The notes under the pieces were generated by a model. It worked only from the letters and a program-made list of their open reading frames with translations, ran no database searches and was not told where the DNA came from. The translations under genes were made by a program, and so were the position numbers. DNA of 64,000 bases, from positions 434,001 to 498,000 of the forward strand of contig NZ_OY762656.1 of assembly GCF_963666255.1 (NCBI RefSeq). Reading direction: 5' to 3'. This DNA comes from an uncultured Propionivibrio sp. Lineage in GTDB: Bacteria; Pseudomonadota; Gammaproteobacteria; Burkholderiales; Rhodocyclaceae. Numbering within the stretch: the stretch's first letter is position 1; each line of letters starts with the position of its first letter. Below are positions 36,766 through 46,693 of this stretch, piece by piece.

Positions 36766-38277
36766 TCAATCTTCCTCGTGGAAGGCCTCTTCGCGCGTCT
36801 TGCGGAACGCCGGCAAGACGACCAGCGCCAGCGCCGCCGCCGACAGCGCCAGCAGCGTGGCACTGATCGGACGCGTAAGGAAGACGGTGAAATCGCCGCG
36901 CGAGAGCAACATGGCCCGCCGCAGATATTCCTCCATCATCGGCCCGAGAATGAAGCCGAGAAGCAGCGGCGCCGGTTCGCATTCGAGCTTGAAGAAGACA
37001 TAGCCGAGCACGCCGAAGGCCGCCATCAGGTGGATGTCGAAAACACTGTTGCTGACCGAGAAAGCGCCGATCCCGCAGATCACGATGATGACCGGGAAAA
37101 GCAGGTGATACGGCACCGCCAACAGACGGACCCAGATACCGATCAGCGGCAGGTTGAGGATGACGAGCATGATGTTGCCGATCCACATCGACGTCACCAT
37201 GCCCCAGAACAGCGCCGGCTGCTCGACCATCACCGAAGGTCCCGGCTGGATCCCCTGCATGATCATCGCGCCAGCCATCAGCGCCATGACGGCGTTCGAC
37301 GGGATGCCGAGCGTCAGCATCGGAATGAACGAGGTCTGCGCCCCGGCGTTGTTCGCCGACTCGGGACCGGCAACGCCCTCGATGGCGCCGTTGCCGAAGG
37401 TTTCGGGATGCGGTGACAGCTTTTTCTCGAGCGAATACGAGGCGAATGAAGCCAGCATGGCGCCGCCGCCGGGCAGGATGCCGAGGATCGAGCCGAGCGC
37501 CGTGCCGCGGAAAATCGGCGCGATGATCCGCCGGATTTCGTCGCGCGTCGGCATCAGACTGCCGACACGGGGAATGCCGGCGGTACGCGCGCCCCCCGAT
37601 TCGTGCTCAAGGTTGCGGACGATTTCGCCGATGCCGAAGAGGCCCATGGCGACGGCGACGAAGCTGATGCCTTCGGCGATCTGCGGCTGCTCGAACGTAA
37701 AGCGCGACAGGCCCGAATTGACATCGGTACCGACCAGCCCAAGCAGCAAACCGAGAATGATCATGCAGATCGCCTTGAGCAGCGAGCCGTGCGCGAGCAC
37801 GACCGAAGCGACGAGGCCGAGCACCATCAGCGAAAAATACTCAGGAGGCCCGAAAGCCAGCGCGAAGGCTGACAGCGGCGTCGCAAACATCGCGATAAGC
37901 AAGGTGGCGATCGAGCCGGCAACGAAGGAGCCGACCGCCGAGGTCGTCAGGGCCGCACCGGCGCGGCCCTGACAGGCCATCTTGTAACCGTCCAGCGCGG
38001 TCACCACCGACGACGATTCACCCGGCAGATTGACGAGAATCGCTGTCGTCGAGCCTCCGTACTGCGCGCCGTAATAAATCCCGGCCAGCATGATCAGCGA
38101 GGACACCGGCGGCAGGCTGAAGGTCGCCGGCAGCAGCATCGCGATCGTCGCCACCGCGCCGAGGCCGGGCAGCACGCCGATCAGCGTGCCGAGCAGGACG
38201 CCGAAGAAACAGTAGAGCAGATTGGTCAGCGACAGTGCGGTCGAGAAACCGATGGCCAGATTGTTGAGGAGTTCCAT
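36766..38277 (-). CDS. tctA: Tripartite tricarboxylate transporter, large membrane subunit TctA
   Basis: The 503-residue inner-membrane protein has about 10-12 helices and the TctA/DUF112 signatures LPGLGAVATIAMLLP, YYGAQYGGSTTAILVNLPGE, GILPGGGAMLASF and TLGIPSNAVMALMAGAM. It is the main transport subunit of a TTT system driven by an ion gradient and fed by a periplasmic receptor. GGGAGG lies upstream, overlapping the tctB stop region; 13 bases separate the two genes. The transported substrate is not evident. Confidence 0.95.
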   Translation of the reverse strand: MELLNNLAIGFSTALSLTNLLYCFFGVLLGTLIGVLPGLGAVATIAMLLPATFSLPPVSSLIMLAGIYYGAQYGGSTTAILVNLPGESSSVVTALDGYKMACQGRAGAALTTSAVGSFVAGSIATLLIAMFATPLSAFALAFGPPEYFSLMVLGLVASVVLAHGSLLKAICMIILGLLLGLVGTDVNSGLSRFTFEQPQIAEGISFVAVAMGLFGIGEIVRNLEHESGGARTAGIPRVGSLMPTRDEIRRIIAPIFRGTALGSILGILPGGGAMLASFASYSLEKKLSPHPETFGNGAIEGVAGPESANNAGAQTSFIPMLTLGIPSNAVMALMAGAMIMQGIQPGPSVMVEQPALFWGMVTSMWIGNIMLVILNLPLIGIWVRLLAVPYHLLFPVIIVICGIGAFSVSNSVFDIHLMAAFGVLGYVFFKLECEPAPLLLGFILGPMMEEYLRRAMLLSRGDFTVFLTRPISATLLALSAAALALVVLPAFRKTREEAFHEED

Positions 38278-38290
38278 GTGTCGTGCCTCC

Positions 38291-38743
38291 CTATTTGAGC
38301 CAGGTGCCGAAGCTCGACAACGGCAAGCCGAGCCCCTGGATGAAGATCAGGAAGCAGCACAGTGTCGTTCCCGCGGCCAGCGACAGTTGCGCCAGCAAAC
38401 TGCCATTCCGGCTGGCGCGCGCCGCCACCAGCACGCTCGTAAATGTGACGGCGATGAAGCCCGCCTCCTCGACCAGCGCCCCGTACAGCACCGTCGCCGC
38501 AATCACCAGCAGCAAGGGCTTGAGCGCAACGCCGGTAATCCGGTCACGGCGCTTGGCGAGACAGGCGCGGACGACGAGGATGACGCCGAAAACCGCCAGC
38601 ACCGCAGCCAGCACCATCGGGAAAAAGCCCGGCCCCATGCGCGTCGTCGTCCCGAACGGATAGTGACGGGCGATCGCCAGGACGGCGAGGCCGAAGGCAG
38701 CGAACATCACCCCCGACCAGAAATCCTTCTCGTTCTTGATCAT
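38291..38743 (-). CDS. tctB: Tripartite tricarboxylate transporter, small membrane subunit TctB
   Basis: The 150-residue protein has four predicted membrane helices and the TctB features FWSGVMFAAFGLAV and TTRMGPGFFPMVLA. It is the small, poorly conserved integral subunit of the TTT transporter. The ATG at 38743 follows GGGAG; an upstream start would overlap the preceding hydrolase gene. It sits between the AstE-like gene (17 bases upstream) and tctA. Confidence 0.88.
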   Translation of the reverse strand: MIKNEKDFWSGVMFAAFGLAVLAIARHYPFGTTTRMGPGFFPMVLAAVLAVFGVILVVRACLAKRRDRITGVALKPLLLVIAATVLYGALVEEAGFIAVTFTSVLVAARASRNGSLLAQLSLAAGTTLCCFLIFIQGLGLPLSSFGTWLK

Positions 38744-38760
38744 CTGAACAATCTCCCGAC

Positions 38761-39690
38761 TCAATCGACCCGGCGGCCGAGTCGCACCGCCGTCATGCCG
38801 GCAAGCATGTAGCGCTCTGGCGCCGGCATCACGATCACGCAATCATCATAAGGCGTGCGAACCTCCTCGCGGCCGTCGAGCGCGATCAGCGTCCCGGCCT
38901 TGGCGATCACCTGCATCGAGTCGATCGCATCGACAAACCGGAAGGCATCGCTGCGAATGGTAATCGCATCGGTGATGCGCACCGTCGTCTGCGGCGTCGC
39001 CACATCCGAAGCCGCCAACCCCGGGCAGACACCGGTCAGATCCAGGAAACGTCGCGACACCCGATGCGCAACCTCGACGCTTGCCCGTTCGAAATGGAAA
39101 CCGCATTCGACGAGATAGCCCTGGCGTGGGCTCGCGTCGTCACTGAAATCGGCAAAATCGCGCAAGCGGCGCCCGGCGCTGTGCCCGGCGTCGATCACCA
39201 CATACCCTGGCAGGCCAAGCCGGTGCGCGAAATCGAGACCGCCGCGCGTCGGCCCCGAAAGCCCCATCGCCGGACCCGGCGTATGCATCGAATGCAGGTC
39301 GAGCAGATAATCGACCGTCGCGAAAAAGCCGCGCATGGCCCGAGCCCGCGTCAGTTCGGCCGATTGGCGCGAACCGTCGAGCGTCGACACATCCCAGAGG
39401 CGATTGAAATCCTCGTCGATCCAGCGCGAGGCCTCGGGATGAGCGGGATCGAAGGAAGCGAAAGCCCCGACATTGGCAAACGACAAGCTGAGCTTGCCGC
39501 GTACCGGCCGCACCGCCTCGCGCAGCAGGGCGTCGACAGCCCAGGCACCGCAGATCTCGTTGCCATGTGTCAGCGCATTGATGCAGACGTGCGGACCGGC
39601 AATGCCGCTGTCAAAGGTGTGGACGTAATCAATGCCGGTATTGCCGGCGCGATAAGCGGACAGGTCGGGGGTATCGAGAAACATGGTCAT
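38761..39690 (-). CDS. Succinylglutamate desuccinylase/aspartoacylase-family hydrolase
   Basis: The 309-residue zinc hydrolase carries the family metal motif NALTHGNEICG (His42, Glu45), the DEDFNRLWD segment with substrate-binding Asn/Arg, the third ligand in DLHSMHTPG, and a catalytic glutamate in YLVECGFHFE. Relatives remove acyl groups from N-acyl amino acids (AstE, AspA) or act on related amides. It is placed inside the tctC-hydrolase-tctB-tctA operon, which suggests that the imported compound is an N-acylated amino acid or similar amide, though this is inference. The start MTMF at 39690 has a weak ribosome-binding site; ATG 39684 is possible. Confidence 0.85.
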   Translation of the reverse strand: MTMFLDTPDLSAYRAGNTGIDYVHTFDSGIAGPHVCINALTHGNEICGAWAVDALLREAVRPVRGKLSLSFANVGAFASFDPAHPEASRWIDEDFNRLWDVSTLDGSRQSAELTRARAMRGFFATVDYLLDLHSMHTPGPAMGLSGPTRGGLDFAHRLGLPGYVVIDAGHSAGRRLRDFADFSDDASPRQGYLVECGFHFERASVEVAHRVSRRFLDLTGVCPGLAASDVATPQTTVRITDAITIRSDAFRFVDAIDSMQVIAKAGTLIALDGREEVRTPYDDCVIVMPAPERYMLAGMTAVRLGRRVD

Positions 39691-39791
39691 CCGATGAGAA
39701 ACGGGAGCACCGCGACCGCAGCAGGGCGGCCGTCGGCGGTGAAATTGAAAACGAATCGCCGTGCGCCGGAATGGCACACGGCAACGACGCG

Positions 39792-40766
39792 CTATTCCGT
39801 ACGGATATTGGCGGCCTGGACGATCTGGCGGTACTTGCTGGTCTCGCCGTCGACGAACTTGGCAAAGTCCTTCGGCCCACGCACCGAGAGCACGACACCC
39901 GACTCGGTCAGCTTCTGCACGACCGACGGCGTCTTGAGCACCTCGACCAACTCCTTGTTGAGCCGCTGAACGATCGCATCCGGCGTCTTGACCGGCGCGA
40001 AGAAGCCCCACCAGATGCTCATGTCCAGCCCCTCGAGGCCCTTGGTCTCGGCCAGCGCCGGAACGTCGGGCAGAACTGCCGCGCGGCGCGGCTCGGTGAC
40101 ACCGTAAGCCTTGAGCTTGCCCGCCTTGACATGCTGCAACGACGACGACAACACGGTGATCGCCAGCGGGATCTGGTTGCCGAGCAGATCGGTCAGCATC
40201 GGACCGGCGCCCTTGTAGGGGACATGCTCCATGCTGATCTTGGCCTTCTGCTTGATCAGTTCGCCCGACAGATGCAGCGGTGTGCCGACACCGGACGATG
40301 CGAACGACAGCTTGTCGGGATTGGCCTTGGCATAGGCGAGAAGCTCAGCGGTATTTTTCGGAGCTGTACCGGGCGCGCCGACAAGAATCATCGGCTGCGT
40401 TCCGATCATCGTGATCGGCGCCAGATCCTTCTGTCCGTCATATTTGACCGACGGCGTCGTCAACTTGGCAATCGAGATTTCGCTGCCCGAGCCGAGCAGA
40501 AGCGTGTAACCATCGGCCGGCGAACGGATCGCCTTGGCGGCACCGATGGTGCCGGCCGCGCCGGCCGCGTTTTCGACCATCACCGGTTGGCCAAGGCGTT
40601 TGCTCAACTCCTCGGACACCGTGCGCGCGATCATGTCGTTGCTGCCGCCGGGGCTGTAGCAGACGATGACAGTGATCGGCTTGCTCGGGTAAACCTCGGC
40701 CTGGGCCGCAACGGAAAAGGCCGCCGCCAGCAGGGCCACGGAGGTACGGAAAAATGGCAGTTTCAT
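39792..40766 (-). CDS. tctC: Tripartite tricarboxylate transporter receptor TctC (Bug family)
   Basis: The 324-residue periplasmic binding protein has a signal peptide (cleavage after AAQA, about residue 22) and then YPSKPITVIVCYSPGGSNDMIAR, the Bug-family N-terminus; ENAAGAAGTIGA and HVPYKGAGPMLTDLLG are further family motifs. Bug receptors bind carboxylates or their amides through two water molecules; the ligand here is unknown. It is the first gene of the transport operon, with AGAGAAG before the ATG, and has LysR-type sites in its upstream region. Confidence 0.95.
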   Translation of the reverse strand: MKLPFFRTSVALLAAAFSVAAQAEVYPSKPITVIVCYSPGGSNDMIARTVSEELSKRLGQPVMVENAAGAAGTIGAAKAIRSPADGYTLLLGSGSEISIAKLTTPSVKYDGQKDLAPITMIGTQPMILVGAPGTAPKNTAELLAYAKANPDKLSFASSGVGTPLHLSGELIKQKAKISMEHVPYKGAGPMLTDLLGNQIPLAITVLSSSLQHVKAGKLKAYGVTEPRRAAVLPDVPALAETKGLEGLDMSIWWGFFAPVKTPDAIVQRLNKELVEVLKTPSVVQKLTESGVVLSVRGPKDFAKFVDGETSKYRQIVQAANIRTE

Positions 40767-40824
40767 GGGCTTCTCTCGCGAACAAAAATGACGTTAGGGA
40801 AAGCAACTATCAAGCCAGCGCCCG

Positions 40825-40830
40825 ATTATA
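40825..40830 (-). promoter_or_regulatory. Candidate -10 element of tctC
   Basis: On the minus strand this reads a perfect TATAAT, with a predicted transcription start near 40818. The -35 region is poor, as is common for activator-dependent promoters; the LysR-type sites adjoin it. Confidence 0.5.
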
Positions 40831-40853
40831 GAATGAGCGCGTCGTGGCGTGAC

Positions 40854-40887
40854 TGCCAGATTGGCAGGCGGGGTTGCCAAAACGGCA
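40854..40887 (-). promoter_or_regulatory. Tandem LysR-type binding sites upstream of tctC
   Basis: Two inverted repeats share the form TGCC-N5-GGCA: 40854-40866 (inner AGATT) and 40875-40887 (inner AAAAC). Both are T-N11-A motifs as bound by LysR-type regulators, and they are exactly 21 bp apart (two helical turns). The second is embedded in a longer perfect stem, GGGGTTGCC / GGCAACCCC. Relative to the predicted start they centre near -42 and -63. Confidence 0.6.
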
Positions 40888-40934
40888 ACCCCTTGCATAT
40901 GCCGTTTGACGCAAGCTTGCCGGCGACCGCGCGA

Positions 40935-41867
40935 CTACGGCGAGGAATCGAGTTGTAATGGCGGCAACGGATGTTCGGCCAGGCATTGCCAGAACTGCTC
41001 GACCAGCCCCTTGGCGGGATGGCGATGGCGAAAACAACGCACCTCAAGCGGGATCTCATCGCCAACGACGCCAGCATGGACCAGGCGCCCGGCCGAAAGC
41101 GCAGCGACGACGAGCCGCTGCGGCAGCCAGGCCAGACCGACGCCCTGCTGCACCGGTTCCAGCAGCGCCTCGGCAAAATCGGCGACGAAGACACGGCGAA
41201 AGCGCGCCGCATCGCTGCGTCGGGCGAGATGCCAGTCGAGTACATTGCCCATCATCAGATTGCGGTGGTAGGCGAGCAAGGGCAAGGCCCGCGTCGCCGC
41301 TGACGCCAGTGGGAACAGCGGCCGTCCGGCCGCGTCGGGTTTGCAGACGGGAATCAGCCCCTCGCGGGCGACAACCAGGAATTCAAAGCTGCGCGCATCA
41401 AGACTGAGTCCGATCGCGGGATGGAAGAAACTGATCAGCACATCGGCGCCGCCTTCCTCGAGCAATAGCGCCATGTCATGCACCGACCCGGTGCTGATAC
41501 GCACATGAATCGCGCCGACGCGCTGGCGCACCTGTTCGAGCATCGCCGGAATCGAGGTGTGCGCCAGGGTGCGACCGGTGGCAATGCTCAGCGTCTCTTC
41601 GCCGGCCATGGCGCGCGCCCGCAAACTGCCGCGGCTCTCCTCAAGCCGCGCCACAACTTCCTGAGCGGTCTTGAGAAACAGCCGCCCCTCCTCGGTCAGC
41701 GTCGCCGGATAGGTACCGCGATTGACGAGCGGCACTCCGACCCAGGATTCAAGCGCCTTGATCCGCCGACCGAAGGCCGGCAGGGTCACTTCACGCTCGT
41801 CGGCGGCCCGGGAAAAACTGCAGGTTTTGGCAAAGGCGACGAAGTCGTCCAGCCATTTGATTTGCAT
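40935..41867 (-). CDS. LysR-family transcriptional regulator
   Basis: The 310-residue protein has an N-terminal winged helix-turn-helix (residues 1-60, WLDDFVAFAKTCSFSRAADE..VTLPAFGRRIKALE) and a two-lobed substrate-binding domain (about 90-300). It resembles regulators that sit next to TTT/Bug transporter operons. It lies upstream of and in the same direction as tctC, with the paired T-N11-A sites in between, so tctC-hydrolase-tctBA is its likely target. GGGAG precedes the ATG. Ligand unknown. Confidence 0.92.
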   Translation of the reverse strand: MQIKWLDDFVAFAKTCSFSRAADEREVTLPAFGRRIKALESWVGVPLVNRGTYPATLTEEGRLFLKTAQEVVARLEESRGSLRARAMAGEETLSIATGRTLAHTSIPAMLEQVRQRVGAIHVRISTGSVHDMALLLEEGGADVLISFFHPAIGLSLDARSFEFLVVAREGLIPVCKPDAAGRPLFPLASAATRALPLLAYHRNLMMGNVLDWHLARRSDAARFRRVFVADFAEALLEPVQQGVGLAWLPQRLVVAALSAGRLVHAGVVGDEIPLEVRCFRHRHPAKGLVEQFWQCLAEHPLPPLQLDSSP

Positions 41868-41938
41868 CGATCGGCTCCCTGTTCATTGCGACACGGCGAC
41901 GACCGCGCGCGAGGCGACTAGCATACGCCGGAACCGAC

Positions 41939-41968
41939 AAAAAAGAGCCGTCGCATGCCTGCGACGGC
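41939..41968 (-). terminator. Terminator of sucCD
   Basis: On the minus strand a perfect 9-bp stem GCCGTCGCA / TGCGACGGC with a 4-base loop is followed by TC and six T, 29 bases after the sucD stop. Confidence 0.9.
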
Positions 41969-41996
41969 CCGTGAGACTGCGTTGCCGACGCAGCCC

Positions 41997-42890
41997 CTAG
42001 AGGAGCGACTTGACCAGGCGTCCCAGTTCGGACGGATTGCGCGTCACCGTGAAACCGCAGGACGCCATGATCTCAAGCTTTGCATCGGCCGTATCGGCCC
42101 CACCCGAAATCAGCGCGCCGGCATGGCCCATGCGCTTGCCCGGCGGAGCGGTGACGCCGGCGATGAAACCGACGACCGGCTTCTTCATGTGATCCTTGCA
42201 CCAGAGCGCGGCATCCGCCTCGTCAGGACCTCCGATCTCGCCGATCATGATGACCGCATCGGTCTCGGGATCGTCGTTGAACATGCGCATGACATCGATG
42301 TGCTTGAGGCCGTTGATCGGATCACCACCGATGCCGACCGCCGACGACTGGCCGAGACCGAGTTCGGTCAGCATCGCCACCGCTTCGTAGGTCAGCGTCC
42401 CCGAGCGCGACACCACGCCAACGCGGCCACGCAGATGGATGTGGCCCGGCATGATGCCGATCTTGATTTCGTCCGGCGTGATCAATCCCGGACAGTTCGG
42501 ACCCAGCAGCAGGGTTTCCTTGCCACCCGCCGCGACCTTGCGCTTCATGCGATTGCGCACTTCGAGCATGTCACGCACCGGAATGCCCTCGGTAATGCAA
42601 ATCGCCATGTCGAGATCCGCCTCGACCGCTTCCCAGATCGCCGCCGCGGCACCCGCCGGCGGCACGTAGATGACCGACACAGTGGCGCCGGTGACGGCCG
42701 CCGCTTCCTTCACCGAGCCGAAGATCGGGATGTCGAAGATCGACTCACCGGCCTTCTTGGGATTGACGCCGGCAACAAAGCAGTTCTTACCATTGGCATA
42801 TTCCTGGCACTTTTCGGTGTGGAACTGACCGACCTTGCCGGTAATGCCCTGGGTGATGACTTTGGTATCCTTATTGATGAGAATCGACAT
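41997..42890 (-). CDS. sucD: Succinate-CoA ligase (ADP-forming), alpha subunit
   Basis: The 297-residue subunit binds CoA in its N-terminal Rossmann domain ([20 protein letters not shown]) and carries the phosphohistidine in [15 protein letters not shown] near residue 245. With SucC it converts succinyl-CoA, ADP and phosphate to succinate, CoA and ATP in the TCA cycle. It follows sucC by 13 bases with a GGGAG site and ends with a strong terminator. Confidence 0.98.
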   Translation of the reverse strand: MSILINKDTKVITQGITGKVGQFHTEKCQEYANGKNCFVAGVNPKKAGESIFDIPIFGSVKEAAAVTGATVSVIYVPPAGAAAAIWEAVEADLDMAICITEGIPVRDMLEVRNRMKRKVAAGGKETLLLGPNCPGLITPDEIKIGIMPGHIHLRGRVGVVSRSGTLTYEAVAMLTELGLGQSSAVGIGGDPINGLKHIDVMRMFNDDPETDAVIMIGEIGGPDEADAALWCKDHMKKPVVGFIAGVTAPPGKRMGHAGALISGGADTADAKLEIMASCGFTVTRNPSELGRLVKSLL

Positions 42891-42903
42891 GTTGATGGCT
42901 CCC

Positions 42904-44064
42904 TTATCTGACTGCCGCGACGATCTTTTCGGCCGCTTCGGCCATCGTGTCCGCCGGAATGATCGGCAGCCCGGACTCCCGCAACAACTGCTTGCCGAGT
43001 TCCTCGTTCGTCCCTTTCATGCGCACCACCAGCGGCACCTTGAGCTGGGTCTGCCGCACCGCGGCCATGACGCCGTTGGCGATCGTGTCGCACTTCATGA
43101 TGCCGCCGAAAATATTGACGAGAATGCCCTTGACGTTGTCGTTCTTGAGCATGATCTTGAAGGCTTCGGTCACTTTCTCGGCCGAAGCGCCACCGCCAAC
43201 GTCGAGGAAGTTCGCCGGCTCGCCGCCGTACAGCTTGATCACGTCCATCGTCGCCATCGCCAGTCCGGCACCGTTCACCAGGCAACCGATGTTGCCATCC
43301 AGCGAAATGTAGGCGAGACCAAACTTCGAGGCCTCGATCTCGTTGGCATCCTCTTCGTCGAGATCGCGGTAGGCAAAGATGTCGGGAATGCGGTAGAGCG
43401 CGTTATCATCAAAGTTAAACTTCGCGTCCAGCGCCTTGATCGTGCCGTCGCCTTCGAGGATCAGCGGATTGATCTCCGCCAGCGACGCGTCGGTTTCCAT
43501 GTAGCAGGCATACAAGCCCTTGAGCGCCGCCACCGCCTGCGCCACCGAGCCGGCCGGGATGCCGATGCCGGTCGCAAGTTGGGTCGCCTGGGCATCGCTG
43601 AGCCCGTCGATCGGATCGACATAGGCCGTGAGAATCTTCTCGGGAGAATGCAGGGCGACTTCCTCGATCTCCATGCCGCCTTCGGACGAGGCCATCACCG
43701 CGACCTTCTGCGTCTTGCGATCGGTCAGCACGGCAACATAGTATTCCTTGCGGATATCGGCGCCTTCCTCGACCAGCAGGCGCCGTACCTTCTGACCTTC
43801 AGGCCCGGTCTGGTGCGTCACCAACTGCATGCCGAGAATCTGACCAGCATGCTGGCGCACTTCGTCGAGCGAACGGGCGAGCTTGACGCCGCCGCCCTTG
43901 CCGCGCCCGCCGGCGTGGATCTGGGCCTTGACCACCCAGACCTTGCCGCCGAGCGATTCCGCCGCCTTGACGGCCTCATCGACCGACTGGCAGAACACCC
44001 CGCGCGGCACGACAACGCCAAACTTGCGCAGCAGCTCTTTCCCCTGATATTCGTGAATCTTCAT
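42904..44064 (-). CDS. sucC: Succinate-CoA ligase (ADP-forming), beta subunit
   Basis: The 386-residue subunit has an ATP-grasp domain (starts [38 protein letters not shown]) and a C-terminal domain with [11 protein letters not shown] and FLDVGGGA, where the active site meets SucD. Length fits the bacterial ADP-forming enzyme. It is upstream of sucD and downstream of a DUF2889 gene; the 2-oxoglutarate dehydrogenase genes are not here. Confidence 0.98.
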   Translation of the reverse strand: MKIHEYQGKELLRKFGVVVPRGVFCQSVDEAVKAAESLGGKVWVVKAQIHAGGRGKGGGVKLARSLDEVRQHAGQILGMQLVTHQTGPEGQKVRRLLVEEGADIRKEYYVAVLTDRKTQKVAVMASSEGGMEIEEVALHSPEKILTAYVDPIDGLSDAQATQLATGIGIPAGSVAQAVAALKGLYACYMETDASLAEINPLILEGDGTIKALDAKFNFDDNALYRIPDIFAYRDLDEEDANEIEASKFGLAYISLDGNIGCLVNGAGLAMATMDVIKLYGGEPANFLDVGGGASAEKVTEAFKIMLKNDNVKGILVNIFGGIMKCDTIANGVMAAVRQTQLKVPLVVRMKGTNEELGKQLLRESGLPIIPADTMAEAAEKIVAAVR

Positions 44065-44094
44065 GCGTCACCCTTATGGAATTGAGATGTCAGG

Positions 44095-44679
44095 CTACGA
44101 CGTTACAGGCAGGGTTCCCTCCTGCCCATCCTTCTGAGCGCGGTACCAGCGCGGATAGATGCGCTGCACCACGTCGGAATCCAGACTCAAGGCGTGGCAA
44201 CGATCGAGATGAAACGGCACCTGGTTGCCGTCCACCCGATCCTCGTGCTTCACCTGTCCGGCGAACGCCTGGAAGGCGGCCGTCGGCATCGCCATCAGGA
44301 GTTCGCTCACATGCGTACATCCCTGCGTACCGCCGTAGCGGTTTTTGACCTCCTTGACGAAGCCCTTGAACAGGTTGAGGCCAATGACTTCGCGATAATC
44401 CGGCATTTGTGCCGCACAGGTCCCCGGAAACGGTGTCGCATCGGCGCAGACGGCAACATCGAGCACGTTCATGCGGTGATCGATCGTCACGCGCACGCTA
44501 ATGTCATGAACCGCATCGCCCGGCATGCGCAGATCGCCCTGAATATCGAAGGGCTGGTCCTTGGTATCGACGAGACGCCCCTCGATATCCCAAAGCTCGT
44601 CCGCCCGGCGGAAGCCCTGGAAAGTCATCGAGCGCTGATGAATGCGCGTCCGTTCGTTGGTTGGGGGAGGCAGCGGCAT
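44095..44679 (-). CDS. DUF2889-family protein
   Basis: The 194-residue soluble protein matches DUF2889: an N-terminal part with FQGFRRADELWDIEGRLVDTK, a central RVTIDHRMNVLDVAV segment, and a Cys/His-containing GGTQGCTHVSELL region. The family is uncharacterised; the Cys and His suggest metal or cofactor binding, but this is speculation. It lies 30 bases upstream of sucC on the same strand and may be co-transcribed. The ribosome-binding site is weak. Confidence 0.8.
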   Translation of the reverse strand: MPLPPPTNERTRIHQRSMTFQGFRRADELWDIEGRLVDTKDQPFDIQGDLRMPGDAVHDISVRVTIDHRMNVLDVAVCADATPFPGTCAAQMPDYREVIGLNLFKGFVKEVKNRYGGTQGCTHVSELLMAMPTAAFQAFAGQVKHEDRVDGNQVPFHLDRCHALSLDSDVVQRIYPRWYRAQKDGQEGTLPVTS

Positions 44680-44892
44680 CGGTAAAACTCACACATCATT
44701 GACGTTATCGGCCAACCCGGCATCGATCCATTCGCACGACGCCAGACTGCCGGATCCAAGTACGACGGAAAAAAAGCATGTCCGTCGCGGGGTTTTGAGC
44801 GCGATTTTGCAAAAACGTTCAACGCCCGCACTGCGCCGTGTTCAGAAAGTGGCGATGACATCGCTGATGCCGGCCAACGCCGCATTCGCGCA

Positions 44893-44920
44893 TAAAAAAA
44901 CCCGCCGGGAGGACGGGTTT
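44893..44920 (-). terminator. Terminator of the chemoreceptor gene
   Basis: On the minus strand ACCCG-TCCTCCCGG-CGGGT (stem extended by A-T pairs) is followed by a run of T, about 30 bases after the stop codon. Confidence 0.8.
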
Positions 44921-44950
44921 TCCGGACGGCCCGGCAGCGATGCCGACGAC

Positions 44951-46582
44951 TCAGATACTGAACTGGTTGACCGACTTGTTCATGCGATCGACAAGTCCCG
45001 ACAGCTTCATCGTCATCGACTCGGTCTGATTGACGACCGCCACGTTCTGCTCGGTCATCACCGCCACCTGCTCGACATTCTGCGCAAGTTGCGTCATCGC
45101 CATCTGTTGCTCGGAGGATGCATGCGAGATTTCGTTGACGCGCTGGATCGTGCCGTCCATCTCGCTCTTGATACGCTCAAGCGCTTCCTGCGCCGAATGC
45201 ACCAGACTGACGCCTTCCTCGACCTGCGAGGCGCCCGCCCGCATGCCCTGAACCGCCTGGTTGGTCTCGGTCTGGATCAGCTCGATCATGCTGCTGATCT
45301 CCTGCGTCGCCTTGGCGGTGCGCTCGGCCAGCTTGCGCACCTCGTCGGCCACCACCGCGAAGCCACGCCCCTGTTCGCCGGCGCGCGCCGCCTCGATCGC
45401 GGCATTGAGCGCGAGCAGGTTGGTCTGGTCGGCGATCTCCTTGATGACGCCGGCAATCTGACTGATCTCGGCTGAACGCTGGCCGAGCGACTCGACCTGC
45501 CCGGCCGACGACTTGACCGTATCGGCCAGTGAGGTGATCGTTTCGCAGGCTTCACCCGAACGCTTCGCACCTTCATTCGAGACGCTTCCGGCACTTTCCG
45601 CCACATTCTTGGTCGAGCGCGCGTGTTCGGCAACTTCGCCGATCGACACCGTGACTTCCTCGACCGCTGCAGCGGCGGCCGAGGTCGCCTCACTTTGCTT
45701 CTTGGCGGACTCGTAGGCCACATGCATGCCGTTCTTGACTTCGCTCGTCGCGGTACTGACGTGCAAGGCCGTATCGGCCATGCCCTGCACGGTCGCCTGA
45801 ACCGAGGAGACGAAGGTATCCATCTGGTTGATCATGTCGCCGATCAAGCCGGGACGATCCGACGTTATCCGCTTTTTGAGATTGCCGGAACACAGCAATT
45901 CTTCCTGCCAATTCACCACCGACTGGATATCTCGCACCAGGCCCGGCACATAGAAAAGGAGAAAATACAGAGCAAAAAATACGTTTGCCGCCATGACGGC
46001 TTCATGCAATCCGATCAGGTCGACCTTGAAGAAGGACTCCGACAGATCGATGCCCGCCAGCACCAGCGTCAGGATGGCCAGAACCCGCATCTGGGTGCGC
46101 AACGAAAGCAAGCCTGTCACGGCAGCGGAACGATTCTTCACCGCCTTACCATGCTTGATGACAAGGCTTTTGTCCCCGGCATTAATCTTCCGATACGCCG
46201 CGTCAGCGGCGGCGATTTCCGCCGGTGCCGGCCGGCTGCGCACCGACTGGTAACCGATGACCTGCCCGTTCTCACGCACCGGCGACGCATTCGCAACGAC
46301 CCAGTAAAAGCCACCGTCCTTGCGCCGGTTCTTGACGATGCCGCGCCAGGGGCGCCCCGCCTTGAGGTCGCGCCACATATCGGCGAAAGCTGCTTCGGGC
46401 ATATCGGGATGACGCACCATGTTATGCGGCTCGCCGATCATTTCCTCGCGGGAGAAACCGCTGACCGCGCAAAACGCCTCGTTGGCTTCGGTAATCTGGC
46501 CCTTAAGATCGGTGCGGGAGTAGATGAACTCGTTCTCGGGCAACAGTGTTTCAACATTAGTGACGGGAAGATTTTTTTTCAT
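44951..46582 (-). CDS. PAS-domain methyl-accepting chemotaxis protein, Aer-like
   Basis: The 543-residue receptor lacks a periplasmic sensor. It has an N-terminal cytosolic PAS domain (about 12-125: [48 protein letters not shown], all typical of Aer), two close membrane helices (about 175-230), and a long signalling domain with the hairpin tip [35 protein letters not shown]. Aer-type receptors bind FAD and guide cells by redox or oxygen. The ATG at 46582 follows GAGGA. A perfect FNR-type box lies upstream. Confidence 0.92.
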   Translation of the reverse strand: MKKNLPVTNVETLLPENEFIYSRTDLKGQITEANEAFCAVSGFSREEMIGEPHNMVRHPDMPEAAFADMWRDLKAGRPWRGIVKNRRKDGGFYWVVANASPVRENGQVIGYQSVRSRPAPAEIAAADAAYRKINAGDKSLVIKHGKAVKNRSAAVTGLLSLRTQMRVLAILTLVLAGIDLSESFFKVDLIGLHEAVMAANVFFALYFLLFYVPGLVRDIQSVVNWQEELLCSGNLKKRITSDRPGLIGDMINQMDTFVSSVQATVQGMADTALHVSTATSEVKNGMHVAYESAKKQSEATSAAAAAVEEVTVSIGEVAEHARSTKNVAESAGSVSNEGAKRSGEACETITSLADTVKSSAGQVESLGQRSAEISQIAGVIKEIADQTNLLALNAAIEAARAGEQGRGFAVVADEVRKLAERTAKATQEISSMIELIQTETNQAVQGMRAGASQVEEGVSLVHSAQEALERIKSEMDGTIQRVNEISHASSEQQMAMTQLAQNVEQVAVMTEQNVAVVNQTESMTMKLSGLVDRMNKSVNQFSI

Positions 46583-46663
46583 TTTTTCCTCGGCAGGATC
46601 TAGCTGACAGGTTGTAACCGAACATACCCCGGCGTTCGGAGCGCAAGTACGGGATTTCCATCG

Positions 46664-46669
46664 GTCATA
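46664..46669 (-). promoter_or_regulatory. Candidate -10 element of the Aer-like gene
   Basis: On the minus strand TATGAC, giving a transcription start near 46657, which would place the FNR-type box at about -43, the class II activation position. Confidence 0.35.
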
Positions 46670-46693
46670 CTGCGCCAGGGCGTAGAATGCCAT

